Shown: positions 27,961 to 37,733, numbered from the stretch's first letter. The stretch: 64,000 nucleotides of DNA from Bordetella parapertussis (GCA_945865935.1 CAMBFI010000009.1:62001-126000); one strand, 5' to 3'. Numbers and translations: made by a program. The notes: a model not told the origin generated them from the letters alone.

Positions 27961-28701
27961 ATGCGCCTGATCTGGCTCGAACCCGACACGCCCTTCCCTG
28001 ACCCAGAGCAAGCCCTACAAGAGCCACCAGGGCTCTTAGCCGCTGGGGCTGATTTATCGATTGGGCGCTTGCGCGCCGCCTACAGCCAAGGCATCTTCCC
28101 TTGGTTCTCTGAAGACGAGCCACCGCTCTGGTGGTCTCCCAACCCACGCATGGTCCTGCAGTGTGACGCGCTGCACTTGTCTCACTCTCTAGGCAAGCGC
28201 CTGCGACAAATCGCTCGCGCGCAAGAGGCCGGAGACTACTCCATCGTTGTCAAAGTCAACACCGCTTTCACCTCTACTTTGCGCGCCTGTGCCCGACCGT
28301 CGCTTAACGGACAGCCTGGCACGTGGATCACCCGGGAGATGCAATTGGCCTACGAGGCCTGGCACTTGTTGGGGCATGTGCACAGTATCGAAACATGGAT
28401 GAATGGCGAGCTAGCGGGCGGCCTCTATGGCGTGAGCCTTGGCCACATGTTTTTTGGCGAGTCGATGTTTAGTCGCGCAACGGATGCCTCCAAAATCGCC
28501 CTGGCGCATCTGGTCTGGTACTTAAAAAAACAAGGGGTCGCTTGGATCGACTGCCAGATGCACACCGAGCACTTGAGTACCTTGGGTGCCGCCGCCGTAC
28601 CACGACAAAAATTTATCGCCCATGTCCGACAGCACACGCCGATGCCTGATATCCTTTGGCATCCGGGCCGCTTGGACCAAGCCGGTATATTGCACCCATG
28701 A
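27961..28701 (+). CDS. aat: Leucyl/phenylalanyl-tRNA--protein transferase
   Basis: Aat adds Leu or Phe from tRNA to proteins with N-terminal Arg or Lys, marking them for ClpS/ClpAP. The 246-residue protein has [59 protein letters not shown] (about 140-161), MFFGESMFS and [14 protein letters not shown]. All are strongly conserved in the family. Its stop overlaps the start of bpt (ATGA), a pairing that puts two N-degron transferases in one operon. Confidence 0.97.
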   Translation: MRLIWLEPDTPFPDPEQALQEPPGLLAAGADLSIGRLRAAYSQGIFPWFSEDEPPLWWSPNPRMVLQCDALHLSHSLGKRLRQIARAQEAGDYSIVVKVNTAFTSTLRACARPSLNGQPGTWITREMQLAYEAWHLLGHVHSIETWMNGELAGGLYGVSLGHMFFGESMFSRATDASKIALAHLVWYLKKQGVAWIDCQMHTEHLSTLGAAAVPRQKFIAHVRQHTPMPDILWHPGRLDQAGILHP

Positions 28702-29435
28702 GCCAACTCAAAGAACTGCCCTTTGCGGCGCTACAGTTTTATGCCACCGCCCCGTATCCCTGCAGCTACCTGCCCGAACGACAGGCCCGCTCGCAGGTTG
28801 CCGCGCCCGGGCATTTGATTCATGCGGATACCTATTCCCAGTTGATTGATCAGGGATTTCGGCGCAGCGGGCTCTTCACCTATCGTCCACACTGCGACAA
28901 TTGCCGTGCTTGCCTGCCTGTGCGTGTCGATGTCAATCACTTTGCGCCTAACCGTACACAGCAACGCACACTAAAACGTCATCAGCCCTTGCGGCCCCTC
29001 GTGGCCGAGCTTTCCTGGTCTAGCGAACACTATGCCCTGTACGCGCGCTACCAGGCGTTGCGTCACCCAGGTGGTGGTATGGATGACGACAGTCGCACGC
29101 AGTACAGCGAGTTTTTATTGGCCAGTCGGGTCAATACGCGGCTCGTGGAGTTTCGTGAAGAAGACGGCACGCTGCGTATGGTGTCGATCATTGACGTGCT
29201 TGAGCAAGGGCTCTCGTCGGTCTATACCTTCTACGACCCCGAGGCGCCAGGCAGCCTAGGCACCTACAGCATTTTGTGGCAAATCAATCAGTGTCGGCAA
29301 CTCGGTCTCCCTTGGCTCTATTTAGGCTACTGGATCGAAAAGAGTGCAAAAATGGCGTACAAAGCAGCGTTTGGTCCAGCCCAGTTTCGCCATAGCGGAC
29401 AATGGCATGATCAACCACCGCCTCCCGAGGGATAA
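28698..29435 (+). CDS. bpt: Aspartate/glutamate leucyltransferase Bpt
   Basis: Bpt transfers Leu to proteins with N-terminal Asp or Glu (Leu/N-degron pathway). The 245-residue protein has the ATE1-like Cys motif [18 protein letters not shown], the central [16 protein letters not shown] region and the C-terminal [21 protein letters not shown] block (about 213-233). The ATG at 28698 overlaps the aat stop by four bases. A longer upstream frame exists inside aat but lacks conservation. With Aat, this organism can add Leu to both basic and acidic N-termini. Confidence 0.96.
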   Translation: MSQLKELPFAALQFYATAPYPCSYLPERQARSQVAAPGHLIHADTYSQLIDQGFRRSGLFTYRPHCDNCRACLPVRVDVNHFAPNRTQQRTLKRHQPLRPLVAELSWSSEHYALYARYQALRHPGGGMDDDSRTQYSEFLLASRVNTRLVEFREEDGTLRMVSIIDVLEQGLSSVYTFYDPEAPGSLGTYSILWQINQCRQLGLPWLYLGYWIEKSAKMAYKAAFGPAQFRHSGQWHDQPPPPEG

Positions 29436-29493
29436 ACCTTGGCAGGCCTTGAATATTGATGTTTTTCTCTGACTCTATTTTTTAACGGTTGCC

Positions 29494-30543
29494 ATGTCGA
29501 TTCTCTTTCAAGCCTACCCCTTGGCACGTCACGCTCTTTTTGCGATGGATGCCGAAGCGGCCCACGATGCAACACTCAAGGCGTTACAAGTCGCGTACGA
29601 TTGCTCCCTGACCCGCGGACTCATGCAGAACCGTGTGCTGGCCCCGACCACCTTAATGGGCCTCGCTTTACAGAACCCTGTCGGACTCGCAGCAGGTTTA
29701 GATAAAAACGGGGCACATATCGACGCGATGGGTAACTTAGGGTTTGGCTTTGTTGAAGTCGGCACCGTCACTCCGCGTGCGCAACCAGGTAACCCTAAGC
29801 CACGCATGTTTCGTCTGCCTGACGCACAAGCCTTAATCAATCGTCTGGGTTTTAACAATCAAGGGTTGGATACATTTCTCGCGAACGTTCAACGTAGCAC
29901 TTGGCGCGCCCAAGGCGGCATCATCGGTCTGAATATCGGTAAGAATGCGGACACCCCAATCGAACGCGCCGCTGACGACTACCTTCTAGGCTTAGTGGGT
30001 GTTTACCCACATGCGGACTACATCACCGTCAATATTTCGTCACCCAACACAAAAAATCTACGCGCACTACAAGGCGAACATGAGCTCGATGAACTCCTGT
30101 CGCAGCTTGCGCATCGTCGCCAAGAGCTTGCGGCTCAGCATCAACGACGTGTGCCGCTGGCCGTCAAGATTGCACCGGACCTGACCGAAGAACAAATCGA
30201 CATCATTGCCGAAGTACTTCCGCGCCACGGCATTGATGGCGTCATTGCCACGAACACCACCATCGCACGCGATGCCGTGCAGGGCATGGCACATGCCGAG
30301 GAAGCGGGCGGCCTGTCGGGGGCGCCATTACATGCTCGCTCGCTCGAAGTCATTGCACGACTGCGCTCAAAGCTTGGGCCAGATTTCGCCATCATTGGTG
30401 TGGGTGGAATTGTCTCGGGGCAACACGCTGCGGAGAAGATTGCAGCGGGTGCCAATGCGGTGCAGTTGTACACCGGACTGATTTATAAGGGCCCCGCGTT
30501 GGTAGGCGAGTGTGTCCGCCAAATTGCGAAACTAGGCCGATAG
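29494..30543 (+). CDS. pyrD: Dihydroorotate dehydrogenase (quinone)
   Basis: The membrane-associated class 2 enzyme oxidises dihydroorotate using quinone in pyrimidine synthesis. The 349-residue protein has the N-terminal quinone-side helices, [33 protein letters not shown] (about 85-104), [21 protein letters not shown] with the catalytic Ser, and [10 protein letters not shown] / ANAVQLYTG for FMN. It ends at a strong bidirectional terminator facing phasin. Confidence 0.97.
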   Translation: MSILFQAYPLARHALFAMDAEAAHDATLKALQVAYDCSLTRGLMQNRVLAPTTLMGLALQNPVGLAAGLDKNGAHIDAMGNLGFGFVEVGTVTPRAQPGNPKPRMFRLPDAQALINRLGFNNQGLDTFLANVQRSTWRAQGGIIGLNIGKNADTPIERAADDYLLGLVGVYPHADYITVNISSPNTKNLRALQGEHELDELLSQLAHRRQELAAQHQRRVPLAVKIAPDLTEEQIDIIAEVLPRHGIDGVIATNTTIARDAVQGMAHAEEAGGLSGAPLHARSLEVIARLRSKLGPDFAIIGVGGIVSGQHAAEKIAAGANAVQLYTGLIYKGPALVGECVRQIAKLGR

Positions 30544-30552
30544 GTTAGCCCA

Positions 30553-30586
30553 AACAAAATAACCACCCGAGGGTGGTTATTTTGTT
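30553..30586. terminator. Long bidirectional terminator between pyrD and phasin
   Basis: A perfect inverted repeat of 16-base arms (30553-30568 and 30571-30586, core CCACCC/GGGTGG) with a two-base centre. The outer arms are A- and T-rich, so each strand has a T-run at its 3' side. It lies 10 bases after pyrD and 16 bases past the phasin stop, ending both convergent transcripts. Confidence 0.92.
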
Positions 30587-30601
30587 GCAAGCGTTTAGAA
30601 C

Positions 30602-31177
30602 TTAAGCTGCGCGGCGACCGCGTGTTGCGGACTTCGCAGCGTCAGCGGCTTGACCAGCCGCTTTGAAGGTCGCATTGGCAGCTGCAGCCAGATTTTTCTC
30701 GGCAACGTCAGCAGCCTGCTTGGCGGCTTTGGTCATCGACTCATAAGCCGAGTTAGCCTGGGCCATCGAGCTTTTCAGCATCGCCACAGCGCTTTCCGAA
30801 CCGGCTGGCGCGTTCTTGGTGAACTGTTCAATTGCGTCCTGAACATGCTTCTGGCCTTCTGCAACATGCGACTCGCTCAGTTTGGCCAAATCAGCCTGCA
30901 CTGTGGAAACGATGTCATAGACATGCTTGCTGTAAGCCATGGCTTTTTCTGCGCTCGGCTGAACCAGACCTGAAGACAACGACAAAGCTTCTTGCGCGTC
31001 TTTCACGCCAACAACTTGCTGCGACGTGGCCGACACTTCGTCGATCGTTGCTTTCAAGGCCTTGAGGTTGAGGTCAACGAGTTTCTCGAAGCCTGAAAAA
31101 AATGAACCCTGGACAGCCACGAATGCATCGATAGCCGCTTTTTGACTGTTTAGGACTTGCTGAGGAATTGCAGACAT
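30602..31177 (-). CDS. Phasin family protein
   Basis: Phasins coat polyhydroxyalkanoate granules. The 191-residue protein is Ala/Lys-rich and almost fully helical, with the Phasin_2-type N-terminus (SAIPQQVLNSQKAAIDAF, FEKLVDLNLKALKATIDE) and an Ala-rich basic tail ending ATRGRRAA. The ATG at 31175-31177 follows GGAGAACACC; an upstream ATG would lie between promoter and ribosome site. A good sigma-70 promoter and repeated GCAAC motifs precede it. Presence of a phasin implies PHA storage; no PHA synthase lies in the window. Confidence 0.92.
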   Translation of the reverse strand: MSAIPQQVLNSQKAAIDAFVAVQGSFFSGFEKLVDLNLKALKATIDEVSATSQQVVGVKDAQEALSLSSGLVQPSAEKAMAYSKHVYDIVSTVQADLAKLSESHVAEGQKHVQDAIEQFTKNAPAGSESAVAMLKSSMAQANSAYESMTKAAKQAADVAEKNLAAAANATFKAAGQAADAAKSATRGRRAA

Positions 31178-31198
31178 GGTGTTCTCCAAAATGAACGA

Positions 31199-31224
31199 GT
31201 TGCTTGTTAGTTGCGATATGTTGC
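31199..31224 (-). repeat. Three GCAAC direct repeats in the phasin leader
   Basis: GCAAC on the minus strand occurs at 31199-31203, 31210-31214 and 31220-31224, 11 and 10 bases apart and so on one face of the helix. They lie between the expected transcription start and the phasin ATG. A fourth copy is at 31276-31280. Possible repressor sites, for example for a PhaR-like protein; that identity is inference. Confidence 0.5.
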
Positions 31225-31238
31225 AGTGCACAAGTGTC

Positions 31239-31266
31239 ATTTTAGGTCTAAAAACAGTCGTGTCAA
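31239..31266 (-). promoter_or_regulatory. Sigma-70 promoter for the phasin gene
   Basis: On the minus strand TTGACA (31261-31266), 16 bases, then TAAAAT (31239-31244). The -35 is perfect. The start of transcription should be near 31232, giving a leader of about 55 bases. Confidence 0.75.
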
Positions 31267-31279
31267 CAATTATTTGTTG
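31264..31279. promoter_or_regulatory. Inverted repeat over the phasin -35
   Basis: CAACAA-TTAT-TTGTTG, with perfect six-base arms, overlaps the last three bases of the phasin -35 element. Its place suits a repressor or activator site. It shares the CAAC/GTTG core with the GCAAC repeats downstream. Confidence 0.45.
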
Positions 31280-31359
31280 CGGTGCATCAAATAAACGACA
31301 TTACTGTTCGTTTACTTATTTTTACTTAGTTTTTGAACGTAAAGACGTCACCGGGTGGC

Positions 31360-32214
31360 TCACGCCGCCGTCGCGCCAGTCTCGTAGCCTAGGGCCTCTG
31401 AAATCGTCCCTGCGGTCGCGACCAACTGGGGAATCCAGGCATCTTGCAGGCGACCAGACGGTGCAGAAATCGACAATCCGGCAACCAACTTCCCCGTATC
31501 GTCATAGATGCCGGCGGCAATGCAACGCACACCCACCTCAAGCTCTTCATTATCACGCGCGTAACCCAACTGCCTCACCAAAGACAGTTCTCGCTCCAGT
31601 GTCTCGAGGCTTTTGAGGCTATTGGCCGTCCCACCCGCCAGACCTGTACGTGTCGCGTAAGCACGGAGCTGACGCACATCGATGGAAGACAAGAACAATT
31701 TGCCATTGGACGTTAAGTGCAAAGGTGCCCGGCCACCAATCGCGCGTACCACCTGCATCCCAGAGCGCTCGCTCCATGCTCGATCGATATAAACAATCTC
31801 GTCGCCCTGCTGAACAGACAGATTGACCGTCTGCCCGGTGAGGGCATGCAACGCCCGCATGGCATCGATGGCAGCCTCTCGAACGTTGAGCCGACCTTTC
31901 ACCAGCGAACCCAATTCAAGCAAACGCATACCCAGTTGGTACAGGCCGCTATCCACACGGTCCACGTAGCGCCCGATGACTAGATCATTGAGAATGCGAT
32001 GCGCTGTCGACGTGTGCAAACCAGTCGTGCGGGCCAAGTCTTTGAGCGGAACAGGATCAGGCTGAGCCGCTAAGGCATCAAGGAGTTGGGTCGCTCGACC
32101 CAAGACCTGAATCGCCATGTCTGCCGCCCCATGAGACAGGGATGAGTGCACCACGGGTGGAGATGAAACGTTACGCGCCATAATAGGTTGATACAGTCCT
32201 TGAGTCTGCGGCAT
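31360..32214 (-). CDS. IclR-family transcriptional regulator
   Basis: The 284-residue regulator has an N-terminal winged helix (VLGRATQLLDALAAQPDPVP, LKDLARTTGLHTSTAHRIL, about 37-78) and a C-terminal IclR effector domain (about 100-275) with LSVQQGDEIVYIDRA and GLSISAPSGR. Such proteins control catabolism of aromatic or other carbon compounds. The first ATG (32212-32214) gives about 35 residues before the DNA-binding domain; ATG codons further in are possible. A 15-base palindrome lies 20 bases upstream. Its target is unclear: neighbours are phasin and fhs. Confidence 0.9.
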   Translation of the reverse strand: MPQTQGLYQPIMARNVSSPPVVHSSLSHGAADMAIQVLGRATQLLDALAAQPDPVPLKDLARTTGLHTSTAHRILNDLVIGRYVDRVDSGLYQLGMRLLELGSLVKGRLNVREAAIDAMRALHALTGQTVNLSVQQGDEIVYIDRAWSERSGMQVVRAIGGRAPLHLTSNGKLFLSSIDVRQLRAYATRTGLAGGTANSLKSLETLERELSLVRQLGYARDNEELEVGVRCIAAGIYDDTGKLVAGLSISAPSGRLQDAWIPQLVATAGTISEALGYETGATAA

Positions 32215-32233
32215 TGCAGGATGAGGGATTCTA

Positions 32234-32248
32234 TCTCATATTATGAAA
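32234..32248. promoter_or_regulatory. Palindrome before the IclR gene, possible operator
   Basis: TCTCATA-T-TATGAAA has seven-base arms with one mismatch around a single central base. It sits 20 bases upstream of the regulator's start, where autoregulatory IclR-type operators of about 15 bases are often found. Confidence 0.4.
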
Positions 32249-32382
32249 CGCACCGCGCGCTGCGTCAAATGCTCCGCCAGGGTGACCGTCGCGGCTGGCT
32301 CCCTCATTACCTTACTCACCAAGCCACACGAAGCAGCGCTTGCTAGGTATCATCACCGGATTCCTCTCTAAGGCCTCCTCCT

Positions 32383-34056
32383 ATGCGCTCTGACCTCGAC
32401 ATCGCTCAAGCTGCAAATAAACGTCCCATTCTTGAACTCGCGTCAGCACAAGCAGGCATCCCAGACGAGGCGCTAGAGCCGTACGGAAGGTTCAAGGCAA
32501 AACTTTCGCTTGAATACATCCGCACACTCGATGCCCGACCTGACGGTAAATTAATTCTGGTGACAGCGATTTCACCCACCCCTGCGGGCGAAGGGAAAAC
32601 CACCACAACCGTAGGGCTCGGCGATGCGCTCAATCACATTGGCAAACGCGCGATGATTTGCTTGCGTGAGCCCTCACTCGGCCCAGTGTTCGGGATGAAA
32701 GGGGGCGCGGCCGGCGGCGGTATGGCTCAGGTCGTGCCCATGGAAGACATCAATCTGCACTTTACCGGCGACTTCAATGCGATTGCTCTGGCCAATAATT
32801 TGTTAGCGGCCTTGATCGACAACCACATCCACCACGGCAACAAGCTAGCGTTCGATGTACGACGCATCAGTTGGCGCCGAGTGGTTGACCTCAATGACCG
32901 CGCCCTTAGACAGATCGTGATCGGTTTGGGTGGCACAGCGAATGGCTTTCCGCGAGAGGATCGCTTCGACATTGTCGTCGCGTCCGAAGTCATGGCTATT
33001 TTTTGTTTGGTGAAAAGTCTAAAGGACCTGAAGGACCGTCTTGCAGATATCGTGGTGGGCTACTCGCTTGCAGGCAAGCCGATACGCGCTCGCGATCTGC
33101 AGGCGCAAGGTGCCATGGCGGCGCTATTAAAAGAAGCGCTCGCGCCTAACTTGGTGCAAACGCTTGAAAACAATCTCGCGCTCGTGCACGGCGGACCATT
33201 CGCCAACATCGCCCATGGATGCAATACGGTTCTCGCTACGTCCACCGCACTCAAACTCACCGACTATGTCGTGACAGAAGCGGGCTTCGGCGCAGACCTC
33301 GGAGCCGAGAAGTTTTTAGACATCAAGTGCCGCAAAGCAGGCCTGGCGCCCTCTGCGGTCGTGTTGGTCGCGACCGTGCGTGCCTTGAAGTATCACGGCG
33401 GCGTCGAGGTCAAAGATGTGGGCTCAGAAAACCTGGACGCTCTGCGCTTGGGTTTGGTTAACCTGGAACGTCATATCCACAACATCACACAGAACTTTGG
33501 ATTGCCTTGCGTGGTGGCAATCAATCATCGCACCGAAGACACCACTGCCGAAATCGCGCTTCTGCAGTCTACCGCCGCATCGCTAGGTGTTGAGGTCGTC
33601 CTTGCGGAGCATTGGGCCAAGGGTGGTGCGGGCGCTGCCAATCTCGCCCATGCGGTCGTCAAGTTGTGTGAGCAACCGAATCACTTCAAGTTTCTGTATG
33701 AAGACCAGGTATCGCTTTGGGATAAGGTGCAAACCATTGCAACACAAACGTATGCTGCAGCAGGCATTGCAGCCGACGCCAAAGTGCGTGCGCAATTCGC
33801 CCAGCTTGAGGCCGAGGGGTATGGCCATCTGCCGGTTTGTATCGCCAAAACGCAATACTCTTTTTCAAGCGACGCAAAATTACGCGGCGCACCGAGCGGT
33901 CACATCCTGAATATTCGGGAGGTAAGACTCGCAGCCGGTGCGGGGTTCGTTGTGGTGGTATGCGGAGACATCATGACGATGCCAGGCCTACCAGTCGTAC
34001 CCGCAGCCAATGGCATCGATATCAACGATGCTGGCGAAATTACCGGACTGTCGTGA
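32383..34056 (+). CDS. fhs: Formate--tetrahydrofolate ligase
   Basis: This enzyme uses ATP to join formate to tetrahydrofolate, feeding one-carbon metabolism. The 557-residue protein has the phosphate loop [18 protein letters not shown] (about 65-82), [43 protein letters not shown] (about 125-147), [19 protein letters not shown] and [19 protein letters not shown] (about 526-544). All family blocks are present, and the length is normal. It is transcribed alone, diverging from the IclR gene across 168 bases in which only the palindrome stands out. Confidence 0.97.
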   Translation: MRSDLDIAQAANKRPILELASAQAGIPDEALEPYGRFKAKLSLEYIRTLDARPDGKLILVTAISPTPAGEGKTTTTVGLGDALNHIGKRAMICLREPSLGPVFGMKGGAAGGGMAQVVPMEDINLHFTGDFNAIALANNLLAALIDNHIHHGNKLAFDVRRISWRRVVDLNDRALRQIVIGLGGTANGFPREDRFDIVVASEVMAIFCLVKSLKDLKDRLADIVVGYSLAGKPIRARDLQAQGAMAALLKEALAPNLVQTLENNLALVHGGPFANIAHGCNTVLATSTALKLTDYVVTEAGFGADLGAEKFLDIKCRKAGLAPSAVVLVATVRALKYHGGVEVKDVGSENLDALRLGLVNLERHIHNITQNFGLPCVVAINHRTEDTTAEIALLQSTAASLGVEVVLAEHWAKGGAGAANLAHAVVKLCEQPNHFKFLYEDQVSLWDKVQTIATQTYAAAGIAADAKVRAQFAQLEAEGYGHLPVCIAKTQYSFSSDAKLRGAPSGHILNIREVRLAAGAGFVVVVCGDIMTMPGLPVVPAANGIDINDAGEITGLS

Positions 34057-34066
34057 TCAGAAGAGC

Positions 34067-34882
34067 TTACTTGGCAACCGGCGGCTCATAGCGGCCGCCT
34101 AACGCCAGGGCTTGCTCACGCAGAAACTCCAGTGCTTCTAAGGCAGGGGCCGCATCACCCTTCACACCCAGTTCGATGTGTGGCACGGCCCCACCCTCGC
34201 CGACAGACGGAAGACTGAACGCCTTGATGCTCGGCCACTTGCGCTCGAGCGCCTCAAGAGCTGGCGTGATCCGGGACTCGGGCAACCCGTAAACGATGAA
34301 AGAATGCTCTGTGCGATCTTCTTTGTTGTGGAGATGCGCGTAGCGGGTATCGAGCATCGCCTCGAGCATCGGCCAAGCCATGACTGGGAACCCCGGCACA
34401 AAGGTGTGGTCGTGGATAAAAAATCCGGGAATACGATTAAACGGATTCGGCACGGCCTCACAGCCTTGAGGAAAAAAACCCATCTGCAACCGCTGCTGAT
34501 TTTCAGGCGCGTTCATATCAGCTGTACCTTGACCTTTGGCTGCGTTCTCGGCACAACGAATCGTAATCTGCTCTCTTGCAAAATCATTAAGCTCAAGCGG
34601 CACGCCTAACGCAGCCGCGGCCGCCTGCCGCGTATGATCATCAGGCGTCGCGCCAATGCCCCCACAACTCAAGACGATGTCGCCCGAAGCAAAGCTGCGC
34701 TTATAAGCAGCCGTCAGGGCAGCACGGTCATCGGACAAGATTTCAACCCATGACAGCTGCAAGCCCCGAGCGCCGAGCAGTTCGACCACTTTAGGGAAAT
34801 GCTTGTCTTGCCTGCGTCCGGAAAGGATTTCATCGCCAATAACAATAAGACCAAAGCGAGATTTCTGTGTAGAGGCAGACAT
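34067..34882 (-). CDS. CinA-like molybdopterin-binding (MoCF) domain protein
   Basis: The protein of about 271 residues starts with the MoaB/MogA-like domain: FGLIVIGDEILSGRRQDKHF, VLSCGGIGATPDDHTRQAAA and GFPVMAWPMLEAM-type active-site loops. It matches the N-terminal half of CinA but lacks the C-terminal nicotinamide-mononucleotide deamidase domain; the last 80 residues resemble the CinA KH-like linker. Function of the stand-alone form is not settled (nucleotide pyrophosphatase activity is known for CinA). ATG at 34880-34882 was chosen since GGA lies six bases before it; an ATG two codons earlier lies too close. Convergent with fhs, 10 bases apart. Confidence 0.85.
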   Translation of the reverse strand: MSASTQKSRFGLIVIGDEILSGRRQDKHFPKVVELLGARGLQLSWVEILSDDRAALTAAYKRSFASGDIVLSCGGIGATPDDHTRQAAAAALGVPLELNDFAREQITIRCAENAAKGQGTADMNAPENQQRLQMGFFPQGCEAVPNPFNRIPGFFIHDHTFVPGFPVMAWPMLEAMLDTRYAHLHNKEDRTEHSFIVYGLPESRITPALEALERKWPSIKAFSLPSVGEGGAVPHIELGVKGDAAPALEALEFLREQALALGGRYEPPVAK

Positions 34883-34941
34883 AAGCATTCCAAAAAAGTG
34901 TCAAACAAAACCAACCGATATTTCAGCACAAATGTGACCCG

Positions 34942-35781
34942 TCATGTCACGCGCTCTGGCGCGGACTCGGTCAAGGCGGGGCTTTCTTGCCTCAGGCGAC
35001 GCAGGGCGGCCAGGCCAAAATGGGTATATACCAACCCAGAAAAAACAGGCAGAAACACCCACGCAGGGGGCAACAAGTTCAGTAACGCGCAGGCGAACCC
35101 AATCACCCAGAACCCTGTGCTGTGTCGCGCGATCAACGCCGTACGCTCAGCAGTGCTCGCATGGTCGACGATCGCATCGAGCCGCATCATACGAGAGAAT
35201 GCAAAGGTCCACCACAACAGCGATACCAGCAAACCTAAGGGCGGAAAAAGCCAAAAGGGCAACGTCAAGATCCAACCCAACATGAACAGCACACTCACCC
35301 AGAGGGCATTCCAAAGGCTCACAATAAACGCATGCTGGCCAGCTAGCTCAAGTTCACTGTAATGATGGTGAGAAACATGCCGGACCACAATGGGCATCAC
35401 AAACACAGCTGCAACGGCCAAGCCGAGAATACCCGTCAAAGGCAGCAACACCGCAGCAACCAACAAGGGCAACAACCACGCTTTAACCGCCGCAAGCGAG
35501 AACAACCCCATGGACTGTAGCCACTGGGCCGCGACCAGCAAGGGGGTTGTCGCACTCAGTTGCTGATCCAGCCAGTCGGTCAGGGGGCCCAGCGCAACAA
35601 ACAACACTACCAGCGCCCCCACCATCATTAACAAAAACGGCAACAGCAAGGCGAACAGCATCTTTGGATGGAGTTGCGACAGCAGGGCACGGCCAAACGC
35701 ATCCCCAACCCCGCTGAGTCCCGCCGAGCGGGGTCCATTCAAACCAGGACGATCGGGCGTTGGCGTAAGAAGTGGCATCAT
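34942..35781 (-). CDS. EI24-domain membrane protein
   Basis: A 279-residue inner-membrane protein with about five to six hydrophobic segments and the EI24/CysZ-like pattern: amphipathic N-terminus (LLSQLHPKMLFALLLPFLL), a central HHHYSELELAG loop and WWTFAFSRMMRLDAIVDHAS. In bacteria the family includes the sulfate channel CysZ, but many betaproteobacterial members have no known substrate. Two adjacent ATG codons (35776-35781) are possible starts. It lies 59 bases upstream of the CinA-like gene on the same strand and diverges from a thioredoxin-like gene. Confidence 0.8.
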   Translation of the reverse strand: MMPLLTPTPDRPGLNGPRSAGLSGVGDAFGRALLSQLHPKMLFALLLPFLLMMVGALVVLFVALGPLTDWLDQQLSATTPLLVAAQWLQSMGLFSLAAVKAWLLPLLVAAVLLPLTGILGLAVAAVFVMPIVVRHVSHHHYSELELAGQHAFIVSLWNALWVSVLFMLGWILTLPFWLFPPLGLLVSLLWWTFAFSRMMRLDAIVDHASTAERTALIARHSTGFWVIGFACALLNLLPPAWVFLPVFSGLVYTHFGLAALRRLRQESPALTESAPERVT

Positions 35782-35845
35782 GGACCTAACGTGTGGAGTA
35801 AATCAAACCCGGCTATCATAGACAATCAAACTCCTTCCTGCATCG

Positions 35846-36226
35846 ATGACATTACATCTACCCGGAGCCGCAGCGCTTATCGAGCGGCTTAAAGAGCCAA
35901 AACAGCGACTGGCCCTGTGCTTTTGCGCAGCCTGGTGCGATGCGTGTAAAGCCTATAAACCGAAGCTCGAGGCACTCGCTTCGCAACACCCCGACATCTG
36001 CTTTGTCTGGATAGACATTGAAGACCACCCCGATTTATTGGGGGAAGAAGACGTTGAAAACTTTCCGACCATCGGCATTATGGAAGGTGGCGTCGTGCGT
36101 TTTATGGGCACACTGTTGCCACACATCGAACACCTTGAGCGTCTACTGGAGGCGATGCACGCGCCCGGAAAGACACAGGCATGCGGACTGCCAGACGATC
36201 TACTGAGCTTATTGACGCAGGCCTAA
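35846..36226 (+). CDS. Thioredoxin-like protein
   Basis: A cytoplasmic 126-residue protein with the thioredoxin fold. The active site is AAWCDACK (Cys31, Cys34), and the cis-proline is in VENFPTIGI (Pro74). Instead of the classical WCGPC, the site is WCDAC, which should shift the redox potential; role as reductant for a particular partner is unknown. No signal peptide is present. No clear ribosome site is visible before the ATG. The reading frame ends 28 bases before the convergent RhlE-like gene. Confidence 0.88.
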   Translation: MTLHLPGAAALIERLKEPKQRLALCFCAAWCDACKAYKPKLEALASQHPDICFVWIDIEDHPDLLGEEDVENFPTIGIMEGGVVRFMGTLLPHIEHLERLLEAMHAPGKTQACGLPDDLLSLLTQA

Positions 36227-36254
36227 AGCAAGCAGGCCGCGCTTTGCAGAGACG

Positions 36255-37733
36255 TTATAGCTTTTTGATTGCTCCGCCGAGCAACAAACCAACAGGGCGT
36301 TTTCCGAGCAACGTTGGTTTTTTAGTTGTCGGTGTAGGTGCCTGGGCAGCCGCGGCCACCGCAGCGGCAGAGGGCTCATAGGGCTTAAGAAAAAACTCAT
36401 CAATCGGTTTGACTGGGGCGCTGTAGCGGCTAGGACGCGCGCCTCGCTCGCTCGCGCGATCGCTCTGTCGATCAGCACTGCTACTGCGACCAGCTGGACG
36501 CGATCCACGCTCTGGGCGCTCTGAGCGCTCAGAAGCGCGTGCGATCAACTCACCAGGAATTTGCAAGGTCCCGCGTGTGACCGGCGCCTTGATGAGTTTT
36601 TCAATATCCAGCAAGTATTTTTCTTCGGAGGGCGAGAATAAAGAAATCGCCTCACCCTTCGCGCCGGCACGCCCTGTGCGTCCGATCCGATGGACATAGT
36701 CTTCGGCGCTATGCGGCAGATCGTAATTGATGACACAAGGCACGCCCGCGACATCGAGACCTCGGGCAGCCACATCGGTTGCGACGAGCACTTCTAGCTC
36801 GCCCGCCTTGAATGCCTCAAGGGCTTTCATGCGATCGCCCTGTGACTTGTCGCCGTGAATCGACTCAGCGCGCACGCCGTCGAGCTCAAGCTGGCGTGCC
36901 AGGCGTCCCGTACCAATTTTGGTGTTAGAAAATACGATGACTTGTTTCAAGCCGCGAGATTTGACGAGATGCACCACTGCGGCGCGTTTCGCCTCGCCCG
37001 ACATGGCGTACGCGATCTGCGTGACCGTGTCAGCCGTGGCGTTTCGCTGAGCGACTTCGAGTTCGACAGGGCTATTAAGGTATGTGCGAGCAAGCTTGCG
37101 AATTTCGTTACTAAACGTCGCTGAAAACAACAATGTTTGGCGCTGAGCAGGCAACAAACGAATGATGCGCTCCAGGTCAGGCAAGAAACCCATGTCCAGC
37201 ATGCGATCGGCCTCATCCAAGACCAAAATACCCACCTGGCCGAGGTTCACATTACGTTGCTCGACATGGTCAAGCAGTCGTCCCGGCGTTGCAATCAAGA
37301 CTTCACAGCCGTTACGCAACGCCTCTTTTTGTGGACCGATATCCACACCACCAAACACAACGGCAGAGCGCAGCGTCGTTTGTTTGCCGTAACGTTTAAC
37401 GCTTTCAGCCACCTGATCGGCGAGCTCTCGCGTTGGAGTCAAAATCAATGCCCGAACTGGATGTCGGGCGGGAGACGCGCTCGAATTCGCATGTTGCATC
37501 AGGCGATGCAGGATCGGCAGCGTGAACGCAGCTGTCTTACCTGTTCCCGTTTGCGCGGCACCCATGACATCGTTGCCCGCCATGACCGAAGGCAAGGCCT
37601 GCGCCTGAATCGGGGTGGGTGTGATGTATCCGGTATCCGATACCGCCTGCAATAAGGCAGGATGCAAGCCAATCTCGGCAAAAGTAGAGATCGCCGGCTC
37701 GGGCTGTATGGCGGTTTGAGTGTTTGAAGTCAT
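36255..37733 (-). CDS. DEAD-box RNA helicase, RhlE type
   Basis: The 492-residue helicase has the Q motif (FAEIGLHPALLQAV, TPTPIQAQALP), motif I AAQTGTGKTAAF, Ia PTRELADQV, DEAD in VLDEADRMLDMGF, motif III LFSATFS, and motif VI HRIGRTGRAG. The tail (about 395-492) is rich in Arg, Ser and Glu, then Ala/Pro, and ends in a basic-hydrophobic patch PVGLLLGGAIKKL. Such tails help bind RNA. RhlE-type enzymes remodel RNA in ribosome assembly and decay. It is preceded by a 60-base gap after azlD. Confidence 0.94.
   Translation of the reverse strand: MTSNTQTAIQPEPAISTFAEIGLHPALLQAVSDTGYITPTPIQAQALPSVMAGNDVMGAAQTGTGKTAAFTLPILHRLMQHANSSASPARHPVRALILTPTRELADQVAESVKRYGKQTTLRSAVVFGGVDIGPQKEALRNGCEVLIATPGRLLDHVEQRNVNLGQVGILVLDEADRMLDMGFLPDLERIIRLLPAQRQTLLFSATFSNEIRKLARTYLNSPVELEVAQRNATADTVTQIAYAMSGEAKRAAVVHLVKSRGLKQVIVFSNTKIGTGRLARQLELDGVRAESIHGDKSQGDRMKALEAFKAGELEVLVATDVAARGLDVAGVPCVINYDLPHSAEDYVHRIGRTGRAGAKGEAISLFSPSEEKYLLDIEKLIKAPVTRGTLQIPGELIARASERSERPERGSRPAGRSSSADRQSDRASERGARPSRYSAPVKPIDEFFLKPYEPSAAAVAAAAQAPTPTTKKPTLLGKRPVGLLLGGAIKKL

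Noticed and set aside
31292-31314. TAAACGA/TCGTTTA hairpin after the IclR gene as its terminator
   Set aside because: The stem is short and A/T-rich with a nine-base loop and a poor T run; it could equally be chance or a protein site.
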